This document shows, in pieces, positions 45,000 to 55,596 of a stretch of 64,000 nucleotides of DNA. The stretch covers positions 7,807,198 through 7,871,197 of the forward strand of contig CM030865.1 in assembly GCA_018105865.1 (NCBI GenBank), in the 5' to 3' direction. Numbering within the stretch: the first letter of the stretch is position 1; each line of letters opens with the position of its first letter. Origin of the DNA: Metaphire vulgaris (taxonomy: Eukaryota; Annelida; Clitellata; Crassiclitellata; Megascolecidae). Below the pieces are notes generated by a model, which saw only the letters and a program-made list of their open reading frames with translations, was not told the DNA's origin and did not search any database. The translations under genes and the position numbers were made by a program.

Positions 45000-45009
45000 T
45001 GTGATGCCT

Positions 45010-46500
45010 AATATTTTTCTAAGACATTTCATTTAATAAGCTTCTACTCATCTCTCCTCATCCTTCTTCAGCGTCCATGTCTCGCATCCATAAGTGGCAA
45101 CTGGCCAAACCAAGGCAATGTAGCAGTAGTACATTAATTGGGATCCTGAAGTTTTTATTTTTCCAGATTTTCTGTAGTTTCCCCATCATTGTCATTCCCA
45201 GTCCCAATCTGCCTCTGATTTCGGGTACATAGTTAGCATCATCTGTCATTCTAAATCCAAGATATGGAAATTCTTTGACTTGCTCTTTTTGTTCTATTTG
45301 TAAAGATATTTGTGCTGAATTATCATTCAATATCATGCTCTTTGTCTTGTTCATGTTCAGCCATAGACCATATTCACTACTGGCAACAACTTATCTCTCC
45401 AGCAATTCTTGCAATTCCTCCTCTGATGTTGCTATAAGTGCGATGTTATCGGCATACCTCAGATTGTTGATTCTTTTGCCAACAATCCTGTATCCTCCCT
45501 TGTAGCCCTCTAGAGCATTCCTCATTGCCATCTCTGCAACAATGTTGAACAAATACGGGGACAAGATGCATCCCTGTTGTACTCCTTTCAAGACTCAAAA
45601 CCACTCTGTGATCAAGTTTGCCACCTTTACTTGTAATGACATTTTTTGTACAAATTAGCAAGCAATGAGACCAGTTGGCTAGGGTATCCCATGTCCAGCA
45701 TTGTTCACACAGCTTCTCGTGTATCACAATATCGAAAGCTTTGGCAAAGTCCATGAAACATATGGTGGTTGATTGGATTCTTTTGTCTAGCACAGTAAGA
45801 TGTGGAGATTCGTGATTTGGTCTATTGTGCCTCTACCCGGTCAAAAGCCTGCTTGCTCTTCAGAAATCTCACTTTCTGTCTTTGTCTGAATTCTAAAAAG
45901 AATTATTTTCATAAGTATTTTGCTGGCATTAAAAGACTAATGCAATGGTTCTGTAGTTCTCGCACTTAGCTAAGCCACCCTTCTTTGGTAATGGAATGAA
46001 AGTGGTCTGAGTCCATTCCAGTGGCCATTTCCCTGTTTCCCAGATACTGCTGCATAGAAGGTGTATTCTGTCAATGACAGTATTTCCTCCCTCTTTAAAC
46101 AGCTCTGCTTCCCGGTCTGCAATGATTCCTATAGCTCTAGCGACTTCACTTCTTGCAGATTCTGGTCTCTTCTCATTTACAGCAATCTTTATATCATGGT
46201 CTACATCAGTATATATTGTTTCACAGTATTCTTTCAACCCTCTGTTATGTCTCCTTTTGCTTCCTTTGCTTGTCATGAGCATGCCATCTGAAGATCATAT
46301 TACATGATGCTTTATCCTTAAAGGCTGTGTAAGTCGTTTTGCTGTCTGAAAAAAGTGCCTTGTATTTCCTTTACGATTATGTTTTTCCGTGTCTTCACAC
46401 CATTTGGTTACCTGTCCCTCCTTGTCTTTCTGGATGGCTTTTTGCCTTTCCTTCTCAGTTCTTTATATCTCTGAGAGTTTTCAGTCTTTCATTTTTCCTG
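45010..46500 (-). mobile_element. RTE/BovB-like LINE, RT part
   Basis: The minus strand reads EWTQTTFIPLPKKGGLAKCE with NYRTIAL (about 45960), an AKAFDIVIHEKL block (45750), and KGVQQGCILSPYLFNIVAEM (45590). It continues with INNLRYADNIALIATSEEEL (45470; catalytic YADD changed to YADN), NKTKSMILND, EFPYLGFRMTDDANYVPEIR and GLASCHLWMRDMDAEE. The order and motifs are those of RTE/BovB LINEs. Frameshifts and the YADN change make it inactive. A 489-bp piece of a sister copy lies at 48480-48968 and shares defects. Confidence 0.82.
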
Positions 46501-47140
46501 AACCATTTCTGCCATGATGTACTCACTACGGTAATGAATAACTGAGAATATGTAAAATTTCTATTATTATATAGATTTCAAACATTTAAATATCATTTTT
46601 CTAAACACCTTCACTTTTACTTTGGACACCTGTAAATCTATAATAGCATTAGAACGGTTTATTATTCAATAAGGCTGTTAAGTTAATAAACTAAGTGTAA
46701 TCTATGTATGTTAGGAAATAAAAGCTTGTAATTCGTACTTTATGCAGAATGTCTGTGGTCTTACTGGAATGCCTAAAGAGCTTTGCTTCTCAACAATTTA
46801 ATTGCAAAACCTCCAGTCTCTTTGAGAACAAGTATTATAATGCATGCAGCTGAAGATATATACTTACAATATAAATATATACATCTGCTGTATATATATA
46901 TACACACACACTTCTTTTGCTATCATTGTCTTCCAGTGAATTCATGAATACTCTGTGACTGCAATGCAATATCCCGTGGTCTAGTCTAAAATATAGAAAT
47001 ATAGAAACTAATAAATTTTGAATTTAACCAAAAGCTCAAGCATTTGAAAAATATATCAAGAAGAAACTGTCAACGATCTGAATTATTAAAATATTCAATA
47101 ATGAAAAACTGAGCCAGAAAAATAAATTTGTATAATAAGG
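46501..47140. other. AT-rich non-coding stretch
   Basis: Contains a (TA)n/(CA)n patch near 46893-46912. No gene. Confidence 0.45.
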
Positions 47141-47142
47141 TA

Positions 47143-47753
47143 CCGTATATACTCGAGATAAAGTCGATCCGAGTATAAGTCGACCCCTAGATTTTGGGTA
47201 TTTGAAGGTGTCTAAAGTCATTGACCCGGGAATAAGTCGAAGTGACGTCATCGCGGCGAACCCTCTAGAGGTGATAGTGAGAGTCGGAAAAATGGCGGAC
47301 GCGAAGTGGGCATGTGGCGGCAGCGGCGCCATTGTTTTGATTGAAAAACTTCGTTTTAGCTTTGAACTATCGAGAAACTGAACGATTTCACATTCCCAGA
47401 TTGATTCCTGACGATTAAGAAAATTTTAAACCTGCTATTCGCTCATTCTTGACAATATAAAAATCTTAATTACCGGTAATCTTGAATTTTTTGTATTTAT
47501 GTAGCGCCAATATTTAATTAATATTTATGTGGCGCCTATAAATTACCAATCTTAAAAGCGCTGATGTCAACTTTTATTTAGATGCCGTAGCGTATGTTGA
47601 AAATAATTACGCAGTTACCTAAATTAATTATTTTCGACATGCTATGTATGGAAACTTTACCCAACAGTTAGTGCCTCGAGCATAAGTCGAGGTCAGGATA
47701 TATAACCTGTGAATTGGCCTTAAATTTCTCGACTTTATCACGAATATATACGG
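47143..47753. mobile_element. MITE with CCGTATATACTCG ends and TA TSD
   Basis: The left end CCGTATATACTCGAGATAAA and the inverted right end CCGTATATATTCGTGATAAA are flanked by TA. AAGTCGA motifs repeat inside both arms. A TA duplication suits Tc1/mariner-type or related elements; the superfamily is not proven. Confidence 0.7.
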
Positions 47754-47755
47754 TA

Positions 47756-47955
47756 ATATTTGAAACCATTTTCTCACCAGACAAACATGATGCAGCTTGA
47801 AAACAAGGAAGCTACAAAATTTGTTTGTGAATCACTCCATGCCAACTGGGACAACTATGTAAGGGTCATGTCTGAGATTTGCATTAAAAAAATTCCTAAA
47901 ATTTCCAAAGGATTCCAAATCAAAACATTTCAAATTGCAGCTTCATAACTTTATG
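47756..47955. other. Unassigned
   Basis: A 62-codon frame (47760-47948) has no recognisable domain. Confidence 0.3.
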
Positions 47956-48299
47956 CTATTTCATCCATTTTCATTGCTCATCCCATTTTTGTCTTGACTT
48001 TGCCACATTGAGTACACCCTAATTCAAATATTAGTGTCTTCTCTCAGATCCTGGAAAAAGTTGTCATCACTCAGTCTCTTCCATGCCTCAAGAGTAATAA
48101 TTTTACTCCCCACACATCAATCCGGCTTTTGTGCACCCCACTCCCACTCCACTGTCACTATTCTTACATACCTTTTCTAAGATTATTATGGGCAATAGAC
48201 CAAGTGACTCTTCTAGCCTTGTTTGACGACAGTACAAAATTTGACAAGCTCGACCATAACATCCTCCTCAAATGCCTATCTACGTCTTATGGTCTAGTA
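47956..48299 (+). mobile_element. CR1/L2-like LINE, RT N-terminal part (interrupted)
   Basis: The plus strand reads SQILEKVVITQSLPCLKSNN (about 48040), a degraded QSGFRPHHST region, and QVTLLALFDDSTKFDKLDHN with ILLKCLSTSYGLV, ending at 48299. At that point a hAT begins. The reading continues at 54648-55120. Confidence 0.8.
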
Positions 48300-48479
48300 C
48301 AGTGGTGGCGAACCTATGGCACGTGTGCTGCAGCTGGCAAGCAGTCTCCTCTGCCAGCATGCGACTAAAATGTATCAAACTGTCATTTCCTTTAGAAATA
48401 ATCACAGTGAAAATGATACTATGCAATCTAAATAAGCTTTTTCATCTGTTCATGAAAGCTTTCTTTACTTACTTACTTT

Positions 48480-48968
48480 CTTATTGTCATTCCCAGGCCC
48501 AATCTGCCTCTGATTTTGGGTACATAGTTGGCATCATCTGTAATTCTAAATCCAAGATATGGAAATTTGTTGACTTGCTCTTTTTGTTCTCTTTGTAAAG
48601 ATATTGGTGCTGAATTACCATTCAATATCATGCTCTTTGTCTTGTTCATGTTCAGCCATAGACCATATTCACTACTGGCAACAACTTATCTCTCCAGCAA
48701 TTCTTGCAATTTCTCCTCTGATGTTGCTATAAGTGCAATGTTATCGACATACCTCAGATTGTTGATTCTTTTGCCAACAATCCTGTATCCTCCCTTGTAG
48801 CCCTCTAGAGCTTCCCTCATTGCTATCTCTGCAACAATGTTGAACAAATACGGGGACAAGATGCATCCCAGTTGTACTCCTTTCAAGACTCAAAACCACT
48901 CTGTGATCAAGTTTGCCACCTTTACTTGTAATGCCATTTTTTTGTACAAATTAGCAAGCAATGAGAAT
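48480..48968 (-). mobile_element. RTE/BovB-like fragment, sister of 45180-45670
   Basis: About 95% identical by eye to 45180-45670. It includes the same frame break before KGVQ-GCILSP and a further degraded catalytic box (RYVDN). Both ends are truncated, and no tail is present. Confidence 0.8.
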
Positions 48969-49084
48969 ATATTAACTATAATGAATACTGACTAATGAAT
49001 ATATTGACTATAAGGCCCTAGATATAAGATTTTACGATATTACTATAAAACAGATATACTGACTACCTTACAACATTATTAACA

Positions 49085-49505
49085 CCTCACCCTCCTCGAC
49101 CCACATGATCACATGATTGCCGTCTCATCTCACTCTTTCACACCCTCTGGATCATTCATCCCTGAATACCTGCAACCATGCCTTTTCATACATTGAACCT
49201 GAGCTTTGGAACTCGATTCCAGTTTCCCTCTGCAGCCTTAGACACTGTCAAACAATAAAATCTGAATCCTCATTTCTCATAATTCCTTCATTATCTCCTC
49301 ACATCTTTAGATCTAAGCTTAAATCATTCCTTTTTCTAAAATCATTTCCTCATAGCCTCACTGCCCTTTGAATATATTGACCATTGCCAGGCTGATCATT
49401 CACTTTTCCATAGCTATTTTAAGAAAGGCTATTGCCTAAGAATAAGTAGCTACTGTTGTACTACTTGTCAAAGCCTAATATAAAAACATTAGATTTTCTT
49501 ACTTA
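49085..49505 (+). mobile_element. L2-like family C 3' end
   Basis: The plus strand reads LDHSSLNTCNHAFSYIEPEL with WNSIPVSL and FRSKLKSFLFLKSFP (49371), then a 3' UTR like that after 6040, ending at a short CTTACTTATTG tail. Confidence 0.75.
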
Positions 49506-49877
49506 TTGACTCAATTTATGGCAATTCAAAGTTTGGGCCAATCAGATTCCTTGTTACATGGCAAGGCAAGGCAAGGAACTTTCTTTTTAGAACAAATGAT
49601 CTGACAACTGTCAGCTTTTGAATTTCACTGTGACTGGCAAATGTGGTAAACCGTTTTCCGATGGGAATTGAAACCCTTTATGATGTGGCCCGGGAACTTG
49701 GGCAGCGGAAACCAATTGGCAATGGCGAAGCCCGGGATAACTTGGAAAGTGCCTATTTATGTCCAATAAATTATTTTTAGTTTCCAATCATATACTGCAT
49801 ATCCCAAGATATGCCGCAACTCAGTTAAACTAGGTCACATGAAAATAACGTGAGCTAGTAACATAACACAACACAAG
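49506..49877. other. Interior of the 48300-54647 hAT, unassigned
   Basis: No coding signal. 49836-49877 has a near-identical partner at 55117-55154. Confidence 0.5.
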
Positions 49878-50892
49878 TAGTGCTGTTACGGTTTCACCTC
49901 GTGCGGTCTCGGTCGGTTTCGGTTCGGTTTGGACCGAAAAACCGCGGTTTCGGTTTGGTTCGGTTTTTTAACCCTAGGTTAGGGTTAGGGTTAACCCTAA
50001 CCCTAGGGTTAGCGATAGGTTAACCCTAACCCTATGACCTCCTTTTGCTTTCAGGGATTTTGGAGAGGAAAAATGATACAATTATGACCTCTTTTTGCTT
50101 GTCAGGGTTTTTCGAGAGGAAAAAATACAAGGATGACCTTTTTGAGGACTTTAATAAGAAATAAAAAATAAAATAACATTACGCGATTTTTGAAAATGGG
50201 GTCGGTACGTTGTGACGTCATATTTTAGGGGGTCCGACGTTGCGTGACGTAGAGGGGGGGGGTGGTAAAAAAGTGACAAATTCGCGTGACGTCATTTATG
50301 GACGGCCCCTTTATTTAAGTCACCTTCTCTTTTCAGTTGATGCAATTGCCAATATAGACCTAATTTTAAACTCGACATGATTTAAGGTGTATTAGGAGGC
50401 ATTACTGCATGTGTGAAAGCCACTAGGGGTACTATCAGGGCTTGAACCCGCTCCGTTAGCCTCAGGGATATTTCTAGGATTGTGGATTTGGGGTGGGGGT
50501 GTCTACCTCAATTTTGAAGGTGTCCGGAGCTAATTGGCATTCCACACTAAACTGACACTGCGCGAAACTACTAATGCAGCCATTTTAAAATTGTCTTTAC
50601 TGATTTCAATAATGACGTCAGACTCTGACTCATCATAGAAATATAGACATGCCGGAAGAACAACACTCGTTATTTTAGCGTTTAAAAGCTGTGCATTGAT
50701 TGAACTGCATTCAAAATGCATTAAATGCATTTAATGCATTGAAAAAAGAGATCATAGGGTTAGTGTTAACCCTAACCTAGGGTTAAAACAGAATAAAACC
50801 GTCCAATTTGCATGGTCAAAACCGCGGTTTCGGTTCGGTTCGGTTTTGACCGAAAAACCGCGGTTTCGGTTCGGTTAACCGTAACAGCACTA
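49878..50892. mobile_element. hAT-type element with CGGTTT arms and telomere-like repeats
   Basis: The first 16 bp of both inverted ends are identical (TAGTGCTGTTACGGTT). AACACAAG flanks it at 49870-49877 and 50893-50900. The arms carry CGGTTTCGGTT units and facing TTAGGG/CCCTAA repeats (49969-50030 and 50755-50785). A truncated GGGGTCGTCC MITE is nested at 50036-50311. The uninterrupted target sequence survives at 55117-55193. Confidence 0.92.
50036..50311 (-). mobile_element. Truncated GGGGTCGTCC MITE
   Basis: Reverse orientation copy of the family at 21571-21990. The intact end GGGGCCGTCCATAAATGACG lies at 50311 (inverted); the other end is cut within the GACAAGCAAAAA-AGGTCAT array. Confidence 0.75.
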
Positions 50893-50959
50893 AACACAAG
50901 CTAAAGCCTAAACATTTTCTCCCAAAAAGTCAGCATCTGTGGAGAGTTAAAAAACAATT

Positions 50960-51355
50960 AAGCTGGAAAGGAGTTAATCAAAAGAGGCCATGTTGTATGG
51001 GAGTAATTCCCTTTTTCATAATTTTCCAAATAAGGAGAAAGTTAAGCAACACATCTCTGAGATGCCATTTAGCAGAAATACTGCTAAAGATCAAGTCCTG
51101 TGGATGGCAGGTAACATTGGTCAACAGCTCACCACTGACTTACAAAAGGCAGCCTGTTACTACATATGCTTGGATGAAAGCACAGATGTAAATACCAATG
51201 CAATATGCAAGGCTAGCAATAATTTTGCGTTATGCTGTTGATAATATCATGAGAGAAGAGCTGGTTAATTAAATTGGTGTCTTTGCCTGAAAGAACACAA
51301 GAACTAGATATCTATAATGCTGTGATGGAAGCTTTTTTGCAACAAGACATAAGAC
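50960..51355 (+). pseudogene. hAT transposase remnant (catalytic region start)
   Basis: The plus strand reads FPNKEKVKQHISEMPFSRNT, GNIGQQLTTDLQKAACYYIC and LDESTDVNTNAICKA, then, across frameshifts, VSLPERTQELDIYNAVMEAF. The LDESTD motif with the first catalytic Asp and the preceding SRNT block are typical of ZBED/Charlie-like hAT transposases, which cut and join element ends. It is broken by frameshifts and stops and then by the hAT inserted at 51356. It presumably belonged to the 48300-54647 element. Confidence 0.75.
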
Positions 51356-51812
51356 CAACGTTCCCTCTAAGCTGCGCGCTGCGCAATTGCGCAATATTTT
51401 TAGGGCCAGCGCGCAGAAGTTTTTGAGTAGCGCGCAGTGATTTTTGAGTGGCATTTATAGGATAATACATTAGTCAAAGCTGAAACATTATAACAAAAAT
51501 TTGACTTGAAGACAATCACAGAACATGCAGTAATAGTTGTGTTGTGGCGAAAATGAATTTCGTTACATGACCCAATGATAGTTTGTAGTCTAAACAAAAT
51601 CAAGCGCTATAAAACAATCTTGTGAATGGCGCCAAAGCCTTCTGACCTTGGCTTCTGACGGCGCATCCAACTTCCATTAGGCCTACGTTATTATGTAGCT
51701 CAAATTTCAAATAGCGTACACAGAAAAATCCGCGTTGGATCTAAATATCCGTAAAATTTCTCAAATATTTTAGTCGAATAATCGCCGTAATGTCTAAACG
51801 GCATCGGACCGC

Positions 51813-52265
51813 GACAACTGGGTACCGCCGATTGCCATTGGGCCCCGGACAACTGTGCCCGGCAACTGGGTAACGGGACATCTGGGTAATGGGACATCTG
51901 GGCCCTGGACATCTCGGCCCCGCACCATCGAACTGGACTTAGGCCAAATAATAACTGAGGGTTTGTTGTAAAACTTCGGGCGGTCTTCTTTAAGCCTATC
52001 ATCGGCTACAAATTGAGTACAAATTCTTAATGGAAAGTGCTATTTCTTTGATCGTAAATGCAACGTATAGTTACTACGGGCTTACATGGACTTAAGAAGA
52101 ACTGAGACTTTGCTGTATCCCTGTAGTAGTGAATAACTGCGGGAAGTCTTCTTCAACCCCTGTCATCTGCTACAAATTGAGTACTATTCTTTGTACGGCC
52201 AGACATTTATGATGTTACGCTCATTATCATGTTTTCGAATTACAAAGCACGCCTATCAGGATGCA

Positions 52266-52313
<48 letters not shown>

Positions 52314-52493
52314 CATATAAATAAATATATATATATATATAATGCATCAACACCATTCATCAACCACATTCTCTCTTTCCCTATTGTACGGGGCCGAGAT
52401 GTCCCGTTACCCAGAGGTCCCGTTACGCAGATGTCCCGTTACCCAGTTGCCGGGCCTAGTTGTTCGGGGCCCAATCGGTGGTACCCAGTTGTC
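51813..52493. repeat. Element with 105-bp inverted arms of GGTAACGGGACATCTG units
   Basis: The arms 51813-51921 and 52390-52493 pair from GACAACTGGGTACC to ACATCTCGGCCCC. Each arm contains tandem TGGGTAACGGGACATC units. The interior includes (TA)n at 52269-52341. I find no clear TSD. Confidence 0.75.
52269..52341. repeat. (TA)n microsatellite
   Basis: A nearly pure TA run with short interruptions. It produces a spurious Ile/Tyr-rich ORF. Confidence 0.95.
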
Positions 52494-52498
52494 CTGAC

Positions 52499-52711
52499 CC
52501 GAAACGCAATAGCGAAGCGGAGTCGGGAACATCTGCAGCTTCAAAAAAGAAATGTATAACAAAATTTAAGACTGAATGGCTAAACAAACAAGTTAACACG
52601 GAACTACCTAACTCTGTCTCGGAACGTAGCGTGCAGCTTAAACGCATCCTCACTTATAGTGAAACCGATGAGTTTGTTTTGTGCAAAATATGTCAGCAAG
52701 CTGTTGCCTTT
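52499..52711 (+). pseudogene. N-terminal piece of a hAT transposase
   Basis: The plus strand reads NSEAESGTSAASKKKCITKF with KTEWLNKQ, then TDEFVLCKICQQAVAF. A basic lead-in, a K-WL motif and a C-x2-C zinc-binding half-site are typical of hAT N-termini (BED-like). It is cut at 52711 by the next hAT. After that element, at 54037, the frame is degraded, so only the N-terminus remains. Confidence 0.5.
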
Positions 52712-54028
52712 CAGTGGCGTAACCAGACTCAAAATGTAACCCGGGCAGCTGACCAAGGGTGTCCGTAAATTACGTAGGCCTACACAATTTTGGCGAATTT
52801 TGACCCCTCCCCTTATCAACACCTGTCAAACTGTTCAAACCCTCCCCATTTTTTACGTAGATTATGGACAGTACGTAGATTATGGACAGCCCCACCTCAA
52901 CAAAAAAATTTTAAAAAATTAACATGGGAAACTTAACAATAAACATCAATCGGTCAGTTTACTTTGAGGAAGTTCAAGTTTTACATATGCAGGTCATAAG
53001 GACAACAAAGCGACATAAAACATAGCTAAAATAAACTTTGGAATTGTCAGAATCAAATAACGAAAAGTGTATAAGTAGGGGGCCTATAACCAAGTAAGCA
53101 TCCAATTATATTAAATTATAAATGACTCTGAGTGAATGACTAATTATAATTTTAATAGATAAATATAACTTTAACTAATTGCCGATAAACGAAGCTACCC
53201 TGAAGTCAAAGCAATACGAGAAATCATGCCTTTAAACATCCGACTAAACGTGAGATTGTGAGTAAAACAATATATTCATTCTTGGCGCGAACTAGTAATA
53301 AACCGTACAAACCTCCACTAGTAAAGCACAACCGCTTGCTCGGATGACATTATACACTGTACATTACATGTATACGCCCTTGATGTTACGGCGCTATATA
53401 AATTGTCATGAACAATAACAATAACAATCAAAGAATTTTAGCAGGGAAACGGATGAAGAAGGTCAAATCTCAAAGCAGCTGCCATTTTGCTTCTAAGATT
53501 AGTAGCCTATTCGAACACATTCGTAGCACGCACAGGTAAAAAAGATTTCAGGTGTCTCTGCTTCAGCTATCTGCTATCCGTGCAATCACTGCCTATCAGT
53601 CACCAACTCATAAATCTTCAGCATCTGCGACGCCCGTACGTCGTACGCCCCAATTATTACTTTAGATAGAGTTTCAGAGTCAAATTCAGTAGAGGAAGAT
53701 GCAGAGGGAATATATCATCCATAGGGAGAGGCGATTACCACCGTAACTGAAATTCGATATGTCACGTAGATACATAGACCACCCAAACACAATGACTGTA
53801 GTAATTACTGCACTTCTAGCTGATGCCTGTGAAACACGTTTCGAAGAGAGCGTAGTGACTATATTAAAATATTATTGCAACAGCGTGCATGGCAGTGCAA
53901 AATTAAGCAAAACCAAAAATTAAAGGCATAATTTTTAATTTTTACAACCCGGAATTTTTTCAACCCGGGCAGAAAAGCAAAGTAACCCGGGCATTGCCCA
54001 TAATTGCCCGGGCGTGTTTACGCCACTG
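52712..54028. mobile_element. hAT element (1317 bp), innermost of the nest
   Basis: The ends are CAGTGGCGTAACCAGACTCA and, inverted, CAGTGGCGTAAACACGCCCG. TTGCCTTT is duplicated at 52704-52711 and 54029-54036. It holds a diverged GTCCGTAAATTACG/GTCCATAATCTACG MITE (about 52757-52896) and a tiny L2 family A 3' end (GCGCTATATAAATTGTCATG at 53390) but no transposase. Confidence 0.92.
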
Positions 54029-54347
54029 TTGCCTTTACGTTAGAATTTCGATGACAATGAAGCCGTACATGATGTGATGTTTTGTCAATAAGACATACTT
54101 ATAACGACTTAAAAGAAATTTCAAGTTCATTTTATTAATTAGGTCTTATTGCAATTTTTGGAAAAGTTTATTTTGTTGGACATCAGTCTTCAGTCTTCAC
54201 TTGACTAGCGTATGGGACAAGGCAATACAATTTTCAAAAATCTTTCAAATCTCATATATACCTTGCACGGCAGCATTTTTGAGTTGCTCAGACCAACTAA
54301 AACTTTGCACAGCACCCAAAAAAATTAGAGGGAACGTTGCATAAGAC

Positions 54348-54647
54348 CATGTGTTGCTTTTAAATTAAAGAAACATTAGCCAATATTTGACAAATTACCA
54401 GTATGTACACAACAGCAAAATTCCCAATAATTGCACAAAACCAATCTTCTACCTCTTAACAAAAAGCATTTTGCATAATTTAAAAATCTCTTTGTGTTTT
54501 TTTCTTGTTAAGACATGTATGAGTTGTTTTGATAAACCATAAAACTCGGTATTCAGGTTTAATTTGAGTGTTGGCACTTTTGCAATAAATAAATGGGCTT
54601 TTGATTGAATTTTGGGCATGTGGTCCCTAAAAGGTTCACCATCACTG
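54348..54647. other. Right part of the outer hAT, unassigned interior and TIR
   Basis: Resumes the 48300 element after the nested hAT. The last 90 bp (AAGTGCCAAC-like, inverted) form the Charlie-like terminal region. Confidence 0.6.
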
Positions 54648-55116
54648 ATCTAGTAGGCACCACCCATGACTGGTTGTAGTCATACCTGTCTGAATGTGTC
54701 ATGAAATTTGTCATGAATGAATCTGTTGGCTCCACTTGATCTCTCAAGGAGCCAGTCACATGTGGGGTACCCTAAGTTCAGTTCTTGGCCCCTTACGTTA
54801 CATCCTCTATACTGCTGTTGTTCAACTACTTATCATTCATGGACTTAAAGTTCATATGTATGCTGATGACACCCAAGCATATTTTTAATGCTGTCCTGCA
54901 GAAGCTCTTCAGGCCACTTAAACTTTCACTCAAGCATCTGATACCTACTATTTGTGCACAATGCACTAGAACTGTCTTTAATTAAATCATCCCAAAATAC
55001 AACTCATTTGGTTTGGGACTCAGCATCAACTTTCCATACTTGATTGTGAAGCTCTGCTATTTGCATTTCATAATCATCGATCTTTCTTTTTCATCTTCGT
55101 TCCATGACCTTACTGT
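54648..55116 (+). mobile_element. CR1/L2-like LINE, middle part
   Basis: The plus strand resumes with LVGTTHDWL, SYLSECVMKFVMNESVGST, an LKEPVTCGVP block (about 54765), and HGLKVHMYADDTQAYF in a shifted frame (YADD intact, about 54860). A degraded IQLIWFGTQHQLSILDCEAL block follows (about 55020). It belongs to 47956-48299. Confidence 0.8.
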
Positions 55117-55193
55117 GACATATAACGTGAGATAGTAACATAACACAACACAAGCTTAAGCCTAAACATTTTCTCCCAAAAAGTCAGCTGACT
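55117..55193 (+). repeat. 75-bp copy of hAT interior inserted in the LINE
   Basis: Matches 49836-49877 joined to 50901-50937 (ATAACGTGAG, AGTAACATAACACAACACAA, GCCTAAACATTTTCTCCCAA) but lacks the 1015-bp hAT found there. There are no TSDs; the junction shares GCTGAC with the LINE. It looks like filler DNA copied before the hAT at 49878 inserted. Confidence 0.75.
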
Positions 55194-55312
55194 TTCGAGC
55201 TGACTTTTCCAAGCATATCAGTCCTTCGCTCACACACACACACGTCACATGTTTTTACCAGCTTCGTCAAGTTTTAGTTATCTGACCTACACTCGCTGAA
55301 CCTTGTGCTGAT
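55194..55312 (+). mobile_element. CR1/L2-like LINE, later part
   Basis: Reads ELTFSKHISV and a YQLRQVLVI-like block (frameshifted). A (CA)n patch at 55232-55244. Interrupted by the MITE at 55313. Confidence 0.65.
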
Positions 55313-55596
55313 CAGAGTCATAGCGAGGGTATCCGGTGCCCAGGGCAAGGTGTACTGTTGGTGCCCCCGACAGCACAACATCTGTCAAACTGCTGATAAG
55401 CAAAAAAGGTCATCGCCTGTATTCTCTCGGCACCCCCTCAACTCTCTATGGTGCCCTTTCTCCTGTGGTCCTGACAAGCAAAAAAGGTCATTGCAATTTC
55501 TTCTTGTTTATTCAACTAATCCCCAAACCCAATTTTGGCTACCCCTCACCTCTGCGCCCCGGGGTATATGCCTCCCTGCCCCTCGCTATGCCTCTG
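55313..55596. mobile_element. hAT-type MITE (284 bp)
   Basis: The ends CAGAGTCATAGCGAGGGTAT and, inverted, CAGAGGCATAGCGAGGGGCA are flanked by GTGCTGAT and CTGCTGAT, a TSD with one change. The interior contains two AAGCAAAAAAGGTCAT modules (about 55397 and 55478). Confidence 0.85.

Larger units (their letters stand above)
51356..54339. mobile_element. hAT element (2984 bp) nested in the hAT transposase
   Basis: The 15-bp inverted ends are identical (CAACGTTCCCTCTAA). CATAAGAC is duplicated at 51348-51355 and 54340-54347. A GCGCGC-rich stretch follows the left end. It contains an inverted-arm element (51813-52493), an N-terminal transposase piece (52499-52711) and another hAT (52712-54028). 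Confidence 0.93.
48300..54647. mobile_element. hAT element (6.35 kb with nested elements) inside a LINE
   Basis: The ends are CAGTGGTGGCGAACCTATGG (48300) and, inverted, CAGTGATGGTGAACCTTTTA (54647), of the Charlie-like hAT type. The flanks GTCTAGTA and ATCTAGTA are a TSD with one mutation. Deleting the element and one TSD joins the LINE codons SYGLV-GTTHDW in frame. The element holds an RTE piece, an L2 3' end, two more hATs (49878-50892 and 51356-54339) and a transposase remnant. Without these about 1.4 kb is left. Confidence 0.88.

Noticed and set aside
49969..50030. Chromosome-end telomere
   Set aside because: A few facing TTAGGG/CCCTAA units lie inside a hAT with its own TIR and TSD; sequence continues on both sides.
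52191..52559. Ile/Tyr-repeat ORF
   Set aside because: Runs through (TA)n. Only its last part overlaps the hAT N-terminal piece, in another frame.
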